Positions 1-8,372 are shown, counted from the first letter of the stretch. The stretch is DNA of 64,000 nt from Plastoroseomonas hellenica (GCF_018129085.1 NZ_JAAGBB010000006.1:62001-126000); one strand, 5' to 3'. Numbers and translations are program-made. Notes: generated by a model not told the origin, from the letters alone.

Positions 1-1
1 G

Positions 2-730
2 CGCAGGCGGACCCCCGGCCTGCGCCGGGAGGAGGTGGCCCAGCGCGCCAATATCAGCGCGACCTGGTACACATGGCTCGAACAGGGGCGAGGCGGCGCG
101 CCCTCGGCCGAGGTGCTCGATCGGATCTCCCGCGCCCTGATGCTGACCGATGTCGAGCGCGAGCATCTCTTTCTGCTCGGCCTCGGCCGGCCGCCGGAGG
201 TGCGGTACCAGACGGCCGAAGGTGTCACGCCACGTCTGCAGCGCGTGCTCGACGCGCTGGAGCTCAGCCCGGCCCTGGTGAAGACCGCCACATGGGATGT
301 CATCGCCTGGAACCGTGCCGCGGCCGCGGTGCTGACCGACTACGGATCGCTCCCGCCCGAGGAACGCAACATCCTGCGCCTCATCTTCTGCGATGCGCGC
401 GTCCGCGCCGCGCAGTTCGATTGGGACAGCGTCGCGCGGTTCGTGGTGGCGGCGTTCAGGGCGGATGCGGCGCGCGCCGGGGCCGCTGCCAGGGTGGGAG
501 CCCTCGTCGACGAACTCTGCCGGTTGAGCCCGGAGTTCGAAGCGATGTGGCGCGACAACGACGTCCGCAACTACGGCGAGGGCGTCAAGCGTTTGCGGCA
601 TCCGATCGCCGGGCCGATCGCCTTCGAATATTCGGCCTTCGCCATCGACGGCCGGCCCGATCTCGGCATGGTGGTCTACAATCCCGCGACGGCGGCGGAT
701 GCCAGCCGCGTCAGGTCGCTCCTCACCTAG
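2..730 (+). CDS. MmyB-like helix-turn-helix transcriptional regulator (5' truncated by window edge)
   Basis: The reading frame is open from the first bases of the window, so the true start lies upstream. The visible N-terminus (RRRTPGLRREEVAQRANIS, then WYTWLEQGR) is the second half of an XRE-type helix-turn-helix of the kind seen in actinobacterial and proteobacterial MmyB-like regulators. The rest, from about residue 80, matches the MmyB-type ligand-binding domain (ATWDVIAWNRAAAAVL, then a conserved MWRDNDV-type segment). These proteins are DNA-binding repressors or activators thought to sense a small hydrophobic ligand; the ligand is unknown here. The next gene on the same strand, a methyltransferase, follows after about 90 bases and may be unrelated. 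Confidence 0.8.
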   Translation, partial: RRRTPGLRREEVAQRANISATWYTWLEQGRGGAPSAEVLDRISRALMLTDVEREHLFLLGLGRPPEVRYQTAEGVTPRLQRVLDALELSPALVKTATWDVIAWNRAAAAVLTDYGSLPPEERNILRLIFCDARVRAAQFDWDSVARFVVAAFRADAARAGAAARVGALVDELCRLSPEFEAMWRDNDVRNYGEGVKRLRHPIAGPIAFEYSAFAIDGRPDLGMVVYNPATAADASRVRSLLT

Positions 731-821
731 CGCCTACGGATCTGCACCCCTTGACCTCAACTCGACTTGAACTGGCACGGTCGGCCTTTCGATGCCTGAC
801 GGCAAGCGCGAGGAGATGATC

Positions 822-1670
822 ATGGATCTGGGACAGCGGACCGATGACGAGCAGACCAAGCTCTGGAATGGCCCCGCCGGGCGCGCCTGGGTCGAGGTGC
901 AGCCGGTGCTCGACCAGATGTTCGAGCCGCTCGAAGACCTGCTCGTCGCAGCGGTCGCCACCGGCGCGGGAAGCCGGGTGCTCGACGTCGGCTGCGGTAC
1001 CGGCGGCACGACGCTCGCCGTCGCACGGCGGCTCGGTGCCAAGGGAAGCTGCACCGGCATCGACATCTCGGATCCGATGATCACCGCCGCCCGCGCCCGC
1101 GCCGAACGGGAAGGCACGCCCGCAAGCTTCATCCGCGCCGACGCGCAGAGCCACGCTTTCGCGCCCGCGCGCTTCGACATGATCATCTCGCGTCTCGGCG
1201 TGATGTTCTTCGCCGATTTCGTCCGGGCCTTCGCAAACCTGCGGCATGCCGCCACGGAGGGCGCGCAGCTCCGGTTCATCGCCTGGCGGAGTGCGGCGGA
1301 GAATCCGTTCATGACGACGGCCGAGCGTGCCGCGGCGCCGCTCCTGCCGAATATCCCGGCGCGCCGGCCCGACGCGCCGGGGCAGTTCGCCTTCGCGGAC
1401 CAACGCCGGGTCCGCCGCATCCTGCAGGAGAGCGGCTGGGCCGGGATCGACATCCGGCCGATCGATATCGCCTGCACCCTGCCCGAGACGGAGCTGGTCC
1501 GGTACCTGACCCGGCTCGGCCCCGTCGGCCTGATCCTGCACGCGGCGGACGACCGGACCCGTGCCGAGGTCATCGAGGTGGTGCGCGCCGCCTTCGCCCC
1601 CTATGTGCACGGCGCGGAGGTTCGCTTCACCGCCGCCTGCTGGATGGTCGGGGCCCGGGCGCCGTCCTGA
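822..1670 (+). CDS. class I SAM-dependent methyltransferase
   Basis: This is a cytosolic methyltransferase of about 282 residues. The glycine-rich SAM-binding motif I (VLDVGCGTGGTTLAVARRLG) lies near residue 55, and an acidic strand end (CTGIDISDPM) follows, as expected for a Rossmann-fold class I enzyme. The middle (FDMIISRLGVMFFADFVRAF) corresponds to motifs II/III. The acceptor substrate cannot be read from sequence. I chose ATG 822 because AGGAG at 811-815 sits six bases upstream; ATGs at 792 and 816 are in frame but poorly spaced. It stands alone between an MmyB-like regulator and an alpha/beta hydrolase. Confidence 0.8.
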   Translation: MDLGQRTDDEQTKLWNGPAGRAWVEVQPVLDQMFEPLEDLLVAAVATGAGSRVLDVGCGTGGTTLAVARRLGAKGSCTGIDISDPMITAARARAEREGTPASFIRADAQSHAFAPARFDMIISRLGVMFFADFVRAFANLRHAATEGAQLRFIAWRSAAENPFMTTAERAAAPLLPNIPARRPDAPGQFAFADQRRVRRILQESGWAGIDIRPIDIACTLPETELVRYLTRLGPVGLILHAADDRTRAEVIEVVRAAFAPYVHGAEVRFTAACWMVGARAPS

Positions 1671-1729
1671 TACGGGGTTGCGAGGCTGCGCACATGGTGG
1701 GCCGTCGCAGCGATGCGGAGGATTCGGAT

Positions 1730-2635
1730 ATGAGCCCGGTCTTCGAGGATTTCGACGCTATCGATGTGGAGGCGGGGGAGGCGAGCATCTTCCTGCGCCG
1801 GGCGGGATCTGGCCCCGCCATCCTCCTGCTGCACGGGTTTCCCCAGACGCATCTGATGTGGCGGCAGGTGGCGCCCTTGCTCGCTGACCGCTTCACGGTG
1901 ATCTGCCCCGATCTGCGCGGCTATGGCCGCAGCGGCTGCCCTGCTTCGCGGCCCGATCATGCGCCCTATGCGAAGCGGGCGATGGCGAAGGACATGGTGG
2001 CCGTCATGGAGACGCTTGGGTTCCAGCGCTTCTCGGTGGCCGGGCATGATCGCGGCGGCCGCGTCGCCTATCGCCTGGCGCTCGATCACCCCGAGCGCGT
2101 GGAGCGCCTTGCGGTGCTCGACATCCTGACCACTGCCGATGTCTGGGAACGGGCCGATGCCAGGCTGGCGACGGGCTTCTGGCCCTGGTCGCTGCTGGCG
2201 CAGCCCGAGCCGCTCCCGGAGCGCCTCCTGTCAGCCGCGCCCGAGGCCGCCATCGACGATGCGCTCGGTGGCTGGGGCTCTCCCGCCGAGGCGTTCAGCC
2301 CCGAGGTGCGCGCGGCCTATATCGAAGCGCTGCGTGATCCCGATCGCGTGCATGCGATCTGCGAGGAGTATCGCGCGGCGGCGACCCTCGACCGCGTGCA
2401 TGATCTGGCGGACCGCGAGGTCGGGCGGCGCATCGCCTGTCCCGTCCTCGCGCTCTGGAGCGGCCGCGGCGCCTTGGAATCCTGGTATGCGGAAGCCGGC
2501 GGCCCGCTGGCGCTGTGGCGGGCCTGGGCGGATGACGTCCGCGGCGGCCCGCTCGACGCGGGCCATTTCTTCCCGGAGGAGATCCCGGAACAGACCGCGG
2601 AAGAGCTGCGCCGCTTCTTCGCCGCGACGGCGTGA
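1730..2635 (+). CDS. alpha/beta hydrolase, haloacetate (fluoroacetate) dehalogenase-like
   Basis: This is an alpha/beta hydrolase of 301 residues. The nucleophile elbow is GHDRGGRVAYRLALDHP, so the nucleophile is Asp, as in haloacetate and haloalkane dehalogenases. The two Arg residues after it match the carboxylate-binding pair of fluoroacetate dehalogenase. The oxyanion-side LLHGFPQTHLMW and the C-terminal DAGHFFPEE (catalytic His) are present, as is a Tyr in EEYRAAAT that corresponds to a halide-binding residue. In the cap domain the segment reads WPWSLLAQ, so the halide-site Trp is kept but the preceding His of the characterised enzyme appears to be Pro. An epoxide hydrolase or C-C hydrolase activity is the alternative. 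Start 1730 has GGAGG at 1717-1721; the upstream ATG at 1694 lacks a site. Confidence 0.75.
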   Translation: MSPVFEDFDAIDVEAGEASIFLRRAGSGPAILLLHGFPQTHLMWRQVAPLLADRFTVICPDLRGYGRSGCPASRPDHAPYAKRAMAKDMVAVMETLGFQRFSVAGHDRGGRVAYRLALDHPERVERLAVLDILTTADVWERADARLATGFWPWSLLAQPEPLPERLLSAAPEAAIDDALGGWGSPAEAFSPEVRAAYIEALRDPDRVHAICEEYRAAATLDRVHDLADREVGRRIACPVLALWSGRGALESWYAEAGGPLALWRAWADDVRGGPLDAGHFFPEEIPEQTAEELRRFFAATA

Positions 2636-2651
2636 CAAGCGGCAGCCGCGC

Positions 2652-3590
2652 TCAGCCCGCGCGGAAGCGCCGCCGATAGGCGCTGGGGCTCACGCCGACG
2701 AAGCGGCGGAATCTGGCGCGAAAGGTGACGGCGGCCTCGAACCCCGTCGCCATCGCGATGTCGTCGATGGAGTTCGGGGTGGTCTCGAGCAGCGCCTGCG
2801 CCAGCAGGACGCGCATCCTCAGCAGCCATTGCAGCGGCGTCGTGCCGGTCTGCTCGCGGAAGCGGCGCGCGAAGCTCCGCCTGCTGACGCCGGCGCGCGC
2901 CGCGAGCGTCTCCACGTCCAGGGGCCGATGCGCATTCTCGCGCATCCAATCGAGGAGAGGTGCGAGGCTTGCCGCCGAGCCCGGCGGCTCATGCCGGATG
3001 TATTGCGCCTGGCCGCCCTCGCGATCGAGCGGCGCGACCGCAAGCCGCGCCGCCTGCGCCGCGACAGCCTGCCCATGATCGCGGCGGATGAGATGGAGGC
3101 ACATGTCGAGGCCTGCCGAGGCGCCGGCGGATGTGACGATGCGGCCTTCGTCCACGAACAGCACCCCGGGATCGACCGTGATCGCGGGGAAGCGACGGGC
3201 GAGCTCGGCGGCGCCGATCCAATGCGTCGTGGCGCGGCGGCCGTCGAGCAGCCCGGTCGCGGCTAGGACGAACGCGCCCGAGCAGATCGAGGCCACCCTT
3301 GCCCCCTTCGCCCAGGCGGATCGGATGGCCGCGAGCACGGTGGGCGGGATCGGCCGCGACGGATCCTCGATGCCAGGGATGATCACGGTCTCGGCCTCGT
3401 CGAACCGATCGAGCCCGGACGCGGCCCTGAGCGCGAAGGCGCCGGTGCGCACCTCCTCCGCTTCCCCGCAGACGGTCACGCGATAGGCGGGCGCTCCGTC
3501 CGGCGCCTGCAGGCGCCCGAACACATCGCAGGGAATGGCGAGGTCGGATGGCACGAAGCCATGCATGGCCAGGATTGCGACGCGATGCAT
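2652..3590 (-). CDS. GlxA-family transcriptional regulator (DJ-1/PfpI domain plus AraC HTH)
   Basis: This 312-residue regulator has a DJ-1/PfpI amidotransferase-like N-terminal domain (residues about 3-170). Its nucleophile-elbow-type motif is ASICSGAF, with Cys near residue 103. A C-terminal AraC/XylS double helix-turn-helix follows (about 205-310; ETLAARAGVSRRSFARRF, then IDDIAMATGFEAAVTFRARF). Members such as GlxA, ArgR of Pseudomonas and GbdR respond to amino acids or quaternary amines, using the N-terminal fold for ligand sensing rather than catalysis. Its target here is unknown. The start at 3590 has GGAGCG upstream. It is transcribed toward the hydrolase gene and divergently from the DUF3817 gene, with 148 bases between. 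Confidence 0.85.
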   Translation of the reverse strand: MHRVAILAMHGFVPSDLAIPCDVFGRLQAPDGAPAYRVTVCGEAEEVRTGAFALRAASGLDRFDEAETVIIPGIEDPSRPIPPTVLAAIRSAWAKGARVASICSGAFVLAATGLLDGRRATTHWIGAAELARRFPAITVDPGVLFVDEGRIVTSAGASAGLDMCLHLIRRDHGQAVAAQAARLAVAPLDREGGQAQYIRHEPPGSAASLAPLLDWMRENAHRPLDVETLAARAGVSRRSFARRFREQTGTTPLQWLLRMRVLLAQALLETTPNSIDDIAMATGFEAAVTFRARFRRFVGVSPSAYRRRFRAG

Positions 3591-3738
3591 CGGGCGCTCC
3601 AGGGAACAGCGGCGGATTCCGTCCGATACATTCTATGGCGCCGATCCTGGCCGTAAATGATCGGTGTTTGTCATTCCGGCCACTCACGCCTGCAGCATGC
3701 GGCGCGTACAGGGCCTTCCCCAGACATGAGGAACCGGA

Positions 3739-4116
3739 ATGCAGAGGGAGAAGATTGCCGGGCGAGGCGCCGCGACCGCAGTGGCAGATCAAGCGGCCGA
3801 ACGCGCGCAACTCCGCCGGCTGGAGATCGCCTCTGTCATCGAAGCGGCGACGCTCCTCCTGCTGATCGGTCTCGCCGTGCCGCTCAAGCACCTCGCTGGT
3901 TGGGAGCCGGGCGTGAAAGCGATGGGACCGATCCATGGCCTGGCCTTCGTCGCCTTCGCATGGACGGCGATGCAGACCGTGGCAGGAGGGGGATGGAGCC
4001 GCGCCGAGGTGGCGCGCCTCTTCGCGCTCGCCTTCCTGCCCTTCGGCGGCTTCCTCAATCTCGGACTGCTGTCGCGCAAGGCGGCCGCGCTGCAGCCCGG
4101 GAATGTCGGACCATGA
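3739..4116 (+). CDS. DUF3817-family small integral membrane protein
   Basis: This is a 125-residue protein with about three hydrophobic segments. It carries the family-typical stretch ending VKAMGPIHGLAFVAF, in which a Gly-Pro-x-His-Gly turn opens a membrane helix. DUF3817 proteins are uncharacterised inner-membrane proteins found in actinobacteria and proteobacteria. GAGGAA sits seven bases before the ATG. The stop codon overlaps the start of the next membrane-protein gene in an ATGA, so the two are almost certainly co-translated and may act together. Confidence 0.75.
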   Translation: MQREKIAGRGAATAVADQAAERAQLRRLEIASVIEAATLLLLIGLAVPLKHLAGWEPGVKAMGPIHGLAFVAFAWTAMQTVAGGGWSRAEVARLFALAFLPFGGFLNLGLLSRKAAALQPGNVGP

Positions 4117-4526
4117 GCGTCGCCGCGCTGTATCCCTGGCTCAAGGCGCTGCATGTCGCCGCCGCCATCGCTTTCGCCGGCGGCCTTCTCGCCCTATCCG
4201 TGTTTCTCGCCGCCGCCGCGGCCATCCCCGGAAGCGTGCCGGGCGCGGCGCGCGTCATGCGCCGCTGGGACCGGGCCGTAACGACGCCGGCGATGCTGCT
4301 GGTCTGGGCCTTCGGCCTTGCTCTGGCTCTGTCCGGGCACTGGTTTGGTGAGACTTGGTTGCAGGCCAAGCTGGCGATCGTGGTCGTCCTGTCCGGCCTC
4401 CACGGCGTGCAGTCCGGGTACCTGCGGCGGCTCGCCGGCGGCGCCGCGGTTCCATCCTGGCGTCCGGCGCCCTTCATCCTGCTGGGGATCCTGGCGATCG
4501 CCGTGCTCGCGGTCGCCAAGCCGTAA
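4113..4526 (+). CDS. CopD/HemJ-like small integral membrane protein
   Basis: This 137-residue protein has four hydrophobic helices. The first is amphipathic with a conserved His (YPWLKALHVAAAIAFAGG), the arrangement seen in HemJ-type protoporphyrinogen oxidases (UPF0093) and CopD-like membrane domains, where the His can ligate haem. A second typical segment is WLQAKLAIVVVLSGLHG, matching the lysine-containing helix of HemJ. It is shorter and more divergent than canonical HemJ, so enzyme activity is uncertain. Its ATG overlaps the stop of the DUF3817 gene (ATGA at 4113-4116). It converges on the DUF2239 gene, with only 20 bases between the stops. Confidence 0.65.
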   Translation: MSVAALYPWLKALHVAAAIAFAGGLLALSVFLAAAAAIPGSVPGAARVMRRWDRAVTTPAMLLVWAFGLALALSGHWFGETWLQAKLAIVVVLSGLHGVQSGYLRRLAGGAAVPSWRPAPFILLGILAIAVLAVAKP

Positions 4527-4546
4527 GGGCGGCGCCGAGCGCGGTT

Positions 4547-5182
4547 TCACGGCCTTGGTGTCTCGGCCGCCCGCTCCCAGGCGAGCTTTCGCGCATGGGT
4601 CTGGATATCGGCCGGCCAGGCAGCGCTGTGCTCCGCGAAGCGCTCGCGATCGCCGGCGAAGAGCGCCCGCGACGCTTCCTCGAAGCCGGGAAGATCGCCC
4701 GCCATCGCCGACATGAAGCGATAGGCCGCCTCCTGGGCGGCGCGCGACTGGCTGCGTCCGCCATCGGCGCGCCGCGCCTCGTCCACCAATCGGCGGAGCG
4801 CATGCGAGGCGCCGCCGCGCTGCGTCGCGAGCCATTCCCAATGACGGGGCAGCAGGGTCACTTCACGCGCGACGACGCCGAGCCTGGGCCGGCCTCGGCC
4901 CCGGGATGGCGCATTCTCCTCCGCGTCATCCTGACCGGATGGGCCGGCCGGCCGCTGCGCGCCCTTCGCCTCTTCGAGAAGGCGCGACACGATCTCCGCC
5001 GTGCCGCCCCGCAGGTCCAGATCGATCACGGCACCCGTCGCGTCGTCGAAGGTGAGGAGCGGCCCGGTCGGGTTCCTGGCCAGGGCGGCCTTCGCGGCCA
5101 AGGCCACATCGACCAGGGCGCCGCTCGCGATGCGGCGGACGCCGTCGAAGGCCGTGCATGGCCTGGACAGAGGATCGGGCAT
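4547..5182 (-). CDS. DUF2239 family protein
   Basis: This 211-residue cytosolic protein matches DUF2239. The family core GRGRPRLGVVAREVTLLPRH followed by WEWLATQRGGASHALRRLV is intact near residues 90-140, with an acidic N-terminal half and a helical C-terminal half rich in Arg and Ala. No function is established for the family. The start at 5182 has GGGAGAG upstream. It is divergent from the AidB-like acyl-CoA dehydrogenase, and a strong inverted repeat lies in the shared AT-rich promoter region, which suggests one regulator controls both genes. Confidence 0.75.
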   Translation of the reverse strand: MPDPLSRPCTAFDGVRRIASGALVDVALAAKAALARNPTGPLLTFDDATGAVIDLDLRGGTAEIVSRLLEEAKGAQRPAGPSGQDDAEENAPSRGRGRPRLGVVAREVTLLPRHWEWLATQRGGASHALRRLVDEARRADGGRSQSRAAQEAAYRFMSAMAGDLPGFEEASRALFAGDRERFAEHSAAWPADIQTHARKLAWERAAETPRP

Positions 5183-5211
5183 GGGGCTCTCCCTTTCAGA
5201 GAGTGATAATT

Positions 5212-5248
5212 ACCCGGATCAAATTGATCGCGTCAATATGACCCGGGT
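5212..5248. promoter_or_regulatory. candidate operator: imperfect inverted repeat in divergent promoter
   Basis: Two 16-base arms, 5212-5227 (ACCCGGATCAAATTGA) and 5233-5248 (reverse complement ACCCGGGTCATATTGA), match at 14 of 16 positions around a 5-base spacer. The element lies in the most AT-rich part of the gap between DUF2239 (start 5182, minus) and the AidB-like gene (start 5335, plus). That is the expected place for an operator bound by a dimeric regulator. No regulator gene is adjacent, and the regulator is unknown. Confidence 0.55.
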
Positions 5249-5334
5249 TATATTGCTCGCAGTGGCGGCCGCGCCTCCTGTTCGTCTCTATGATGGCCCG
5301 GCCGGCACTCCCGATGCCGGCGGGAGGGCGAACC

Positions 5335-6984
5335 ATGGACAATCCCCTGCCATCGCGCTTCGCGACGCACGTGGTCGGCAACCAGCCGCCACCGCTCGCC
5401 GAACTCGACCTCTTCACCACCGACCGCGCGCTGACCGAGGCGGTGGCGCGTGAGGGGGCGGGCTGGGCGCAGCCGGATCTCGCGGAGTTCGGCCGCCGCC
5501 TCGGCACCGCGGAGACGCTGGAGCTCGGCCGCCTCGCCAATGCCAGCCCGCCGATCCTGCGCGCCTTCGACCGCTACGGGCATCGGCGCGACGAAGTCGA
5601 GTTCCACCCGGCCTGGCACGCCACGATGGCGCTCTATGTCGGGCAGGGCCTGCATGCGAGCCCCTGGTCGGATCCGCGCCCAGGCGCGCATGTGGCGCGC
5701 GCAGCGGGGCTGCTGCTCGCCTGCGAGGTCGAGGCGGGCGCGGCCTGCCCGATCGTCATGACCCATGGCGCGATCCCCGTGCTGCGTGCGGCCGCGCCGA
5801 GGCTCGCCGCCGGCTGGCTGCCGAAGCTGTTCTCCCGCGCCTACGACCCTGGCTTCCGGCCGGTCGCGGAGAAGGCCGGCGCGCTGATCGGCATGGGCAT
5901 GACGGAGAAGCAGGGCGGCTCGGACGTGCGCGCCAATGCGACGCGCGCCGAGCCGGTAGGGGAGGGCGCCTATCGCCTGGTCGGGCATAAATGGTTCCTC
6001 TCGGCCCCGATGTGCGACGCCTTCCTGGTGCTCGCGCAGGCGCCGGGCGGGCTGACCTGCTTCTTCCTGCCGCGCTGGACGCCGGACGGCGATCCGAACG
6101 CGCTGCGCCTACAGCGCCTGAAGGACAAGGTCGGCAACCGCTCCAACGCCTCCTCCGAAGTCGAGTTCCAGGACGCTCTCGCCTGGCCGCTCGGCGAGGA
6201 AGGGCGCGGCGTGCCGACCATCATCGAGATGGCGACGCATACGCGGCTCGACTGCGCGCTCGGCACCGCCGGGCTGATGCGGCGCGCACTCGCCGAAGCC
6301 ATCCATCACGCGGAGCATCGCAGCAGCTTCGGGCGGCACCTGGCCGATCACCCGCTGATGCGCAACGTGCTCGCCGACCTGGCGCTGGAATACGAAGCGG
6401 CGGTGGCGCTCGCCATGCGCTTGGCCCGGGCATTCGACGCCGGAGAGGATCCGGCCGAGGCCACCTTCCGTCGGTTGATGACGCCGGCCGCGAAATATTG
6501 GGTGTGCAAGCGCGGCCCTGCCTTCGCAGCGGAGGCGATGGAGGTGCTCGGCGGCAGCGGCTATGTCGAGGAAGCGCCGCTCGGACGCCTCTATCGGGAG
6601 ATGCCGGTGAACTCGATCTGGGAGGGATCGGGCAATATCATGTGCCTCGACGTGCTGCGCGCGATCGCCCGCGCGCCCGCCGCGCTGGAGGTGGTGATGG
6701 CGGAGCTGCGGCCCGCCGCCGGGGCCAACCCGCTATTCGACGCCTGCCTGCGGCAATTGGAGGCGCGTCTCGCCGCCGGCGTCGCGGAGGAGGAAGCGCG
6801 GTCCGTCGTACAGGTGCTGGTGCAGGTGCTGCAGGCATCGCTGCTGCTGCGCTTCGCACCGGCCGCCGTGTCGGACGCCTTCTGCGCGTCGCGCCTGCGG
6901 GAGGGCGGCACCCAGGGCGCCTTCGGAACCCTGCCCGCTGGCCTGGCGACCGGGGAGATCCTGGCGCGGGCGCGGCCGGGCTGA
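5335..6984 (+). CDS. AidB-like acyl-CoA dehydrogenase (isovaleryl-CoA dehydrogenase type)
   Basis: This flavoprotein of about 549 residues belongs to the AidB branch of acyl-CoA dehydrogenases. The N-terminal AidB-specific extension is present (NQPPPLAELDLFTTDRAL, and later VEFHPAWHATM). The FAD-site motif GMGMTEKQGGSDVRAN is intact, and the C-terminal helical region contains LGGSGYVEEAPLGRLYREM and VNSIWEGSGNIM. E. coli AidB is induced by alkylating agents and binds DNA; homologues may be real acyl-CoA dehydrogenases. I chose ATG 5335 because GGGAGG lies seven bases upstream; the earlier in-frame ATG at 5290 has no site. It is divergent from DUF2239 over a palindromic operator candidate. Confidence 0.85.
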   Translation: MDNPLPSRFATHVVGNQPPPLAELDLFTTDRALTEAVAREGAGWAQPDLAEFGRRLGTAETLELGRLANASPPILRAFDRYGHRRDEVEFHPAWHATMALYVGQGLHASPWSDPRPGAHVARAAGLLLACEVEAGAACPIVMTHGAIPVLRAAAPRLAAGWLPKLFSRAYDPGFRPVAEKAGALIGMGMTEKQGGSDVRANATRAEPVGEGAYRLVGHKWFLSAPMCDAFLVLAQAPGGLTCFFLPRWTPDGDPNALRLQRLKDKVGNRSNASSEVEFQDALAWPLGEEGRGVPTIIEMATHTRLDCALGTAGLMRRALAEAIHHAEHRSSFGRHLADHPLMRNVLADLALEYEAAVALAMRLARAFDAGEDPAEATFRRLMTPAAKYWVCKRGPAFAAEAMEVLGGSGYVEEAPLGRLYREMPVNSIWEGSGNIMCLDVLRAIARAPAALEVVMAELRPAAGANPLFDACLRQLEARLAAGVAEEEARSVVQVLVQVLQASLLLRFAPAAVSDAFCASRLREGGTQGAFGTLPAGLATGEILARARPG

Positions 6985-7033
6985 CCGGGCATGGCTGCCG
7001 CCCGGCATCGTCGGGTGGTCCGCCTGATGCGTA

Positions 7034-7480
7034 TCAGGGGTGCATGCTGGCGCCCTTGGTGATCCTGTCCACGATCCGCTTCTCGGCGCGCAGCCCGATG
7101 CCGACGACCCTGGCGTCCTCTGGCCCGAAGCCCGCGAATGCGGCACGGTTGGCGGCGTCATGGCCGGTCGAGAACATCTCCTCGATATAGAGCGAGGCGG
7201 TCACGCCGCGTTCCAGGGCACGCCGGTGGATCGCCGCCATGGTGGCCGCATCGGCTGCCAGCACGATGATCGGCTGCACGGAGAGGGCGTTGTAGAGATG
7301 GCCCGCGCGGTCGCGATAGGGTTCGCCGATCACCCCTGGCGATTGCGCGACGACGCCGCTGGTGAGGAAGGCGGTGACGTTCAGCGCCTGCCAGGACGCG
7401 AGGTCGTCACGCAGGACGATCGCGAATTTCGTCTCGAAGATCGGGCGTGCCTCGGCGGGCGATGGCGGCGGCTGGGTCAT
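7034..7480 (-). CDS. DUF2000 domain-containing protein
   Basis: This 148-residue protein matches DUF2000, a small alpha/beta fold related to peptidyl-tRNA hydrolase II-like proteins. Recognisable parts are FAIVLRDDLASWQALNVTAF, QPIIVLAADAATMAAIHRRA and YIEEMFSTGHDAANRA. No biochemical role is known. Its ATG (complement of 7478-7480) overlaps the ATG of the divergent AraC gene in the tetranucleotide CATG. AraC/DUF2000 pairs occur widely in proteobacteria, so the AraC protein probably controls this gene. The ribosome binding site is weak. Confidence 0.75.
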   Translation of the reverse strand: MTQPPPSPAEARPIFETKFAIVLRDDLASWQALNVTAFLTSGVVAQSPGVIGEPYRDRAGHLYNALSVQPIIVLAADAATMAAIHRRALERGVTASLYIEEMFSTGHDAANRAAFAGFGPEDARVVGIGLRAEKRIVDRITKGASMHP

Positions 7481-8372
7481 GGGGACTGATCTGACGCCTC
7501 GGGCATTCCAGGGTCTTGGACGTTCGTGCGAAACCCCGGGCGGCGGCAGCATCGTGCCCGCGCCGCCATCCCCGGGCATCGAGCGGATCGAGGCGCGCTT
7601 CTTCGGCGATGCCTTCACGCCGCATCGCCACGACACCTATGCGCTCGGGGTCACGCTCGACGGCGTGCAGCGCTTCCGCTACCGCGGCGAGGAGCGGCAC
7701 AGCCTGCCCGGCCAGGTCATCGCGCTGCATCCGGATGAGCTGCATGACGGCGGCGCGGGTACCGAGGACGGGCTGCGCTATCGCATGCTCTACCTGGAAC
7801 CTTCCCTGCTGCTGCGGGCACTCGGCGACCAGGCACCGCTGCCCTTCGTCCGGCAGCCGGTGCTGACCGACCCATCGCTCCGCGCCGCCTTGCTCGCGGC
7901 GCTGACGCCGTTGGAGGAAGGGCTCGACGAGATCCTCGTCGCCGATGTTGTGGCCGCGGTGGCGCGCGGGCTGGCGCGGCATGCCGGGCGGCCGCTGAAG
8001 CCGTCGGGCCGGCTGGCACCGCGGCAGGTCCTGCTCGCGCGCCGCCAGGTGCTGCTGGCGCGCGACCATCTCGAAGCGCATGCGACACGGGCGGTTGGGG
8101 CGGCGGAGCTGGAAGGCGTGACCGGGCTCGACCGCTATGCGCTGTCGCGCCATTTCCGGGCCCTGCTCGGGACCAGCCCGCACCGCTTCCTGCTGATGCG
8201 CCGGCTGCAGCGGGCGCGCCGCATGATCCGGGCGGGCGAATCGCTCGCCGACATCGCCGCGGCGACCGGCTTCGCGGACCAGAGCCATCTGAACCGGCAC
8301 TTCAAGAAAGCCTTCGGCCTGACACCCGGACGCTGGGCGGCGCTGCTGGGTGCCGGCCGCCAGCGCGCATGA
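7479..8372 (+). CDS. AraC-family transcriptional regulator
   Basis: This regulator is about 297 residues from ATG 7479. The N-terminal cupin-like sensor (FTPHRHDTYALGVTLDGVQRF, then PGQVIALHPDELHDGG) carries the usual HxxH-type start of an AraC arabinose-binding-like domain. The C-terminal DNA-binding domain has both helix-turn-helices (about 195-290; LEGVTGLDRYALSRHFRALL and LADIAAATGFADQSHLNRHF). The start is uncertain: the ATG at 7479 overlaps the divergent DUF2000 start, and a GTG near 7554 would trim a poorly conserved head. It is likely the local regulator of the DUF2000 gene. Confidence 0.8.
   Translation: MGTDLTPRAFQGLGRSCETPGGGSIVPAPPSPGIERIEARFFGDAFTPHRHDTYALGVTLDGVQRFRYRGEERHSLPGQVIALHPDELHDGGAGTEDGLRYRMLYLEPSLLLRALGDQAPLPFVRQPVLTDPSLRAALLAALTPLEEGLDEILVADVVAAVARGLARHAGRPLKPSGRLAPRQVLLARRQVLLARDHLEAHATRAVGAAELEGVTGLDRYALSRHFRALLGTSPHRFLLMRRLQRARRMIRAGESLADIAAATGFADQSHLNRHFKKAFGLTPGRWAALLGAGRQRA

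Noticed and set aside
3620-3700. Possible operator between the GlxA-type regulator and DUF3817 (GGCCG...ATGA / TCAT...CGGCC)
   Set aside because: The symmetry is broken by several mismatches and uneven spacing; not distinguishable from chance.
4113-4526. Annotation as functional HemJ protoporphyrinogen oxidase
   Set aside because: The His- and Lys-containing helices fit, but the protein is shorter and diverged, so only a HemJ/CopD-like label is justified.
6987-7006. Hairpin CCGGGC/GCCCGG after the AidB-like gene
   Set aside because: The stem is short and common in such GC-rich sequence, with no T-run, so I did not call a terminator.
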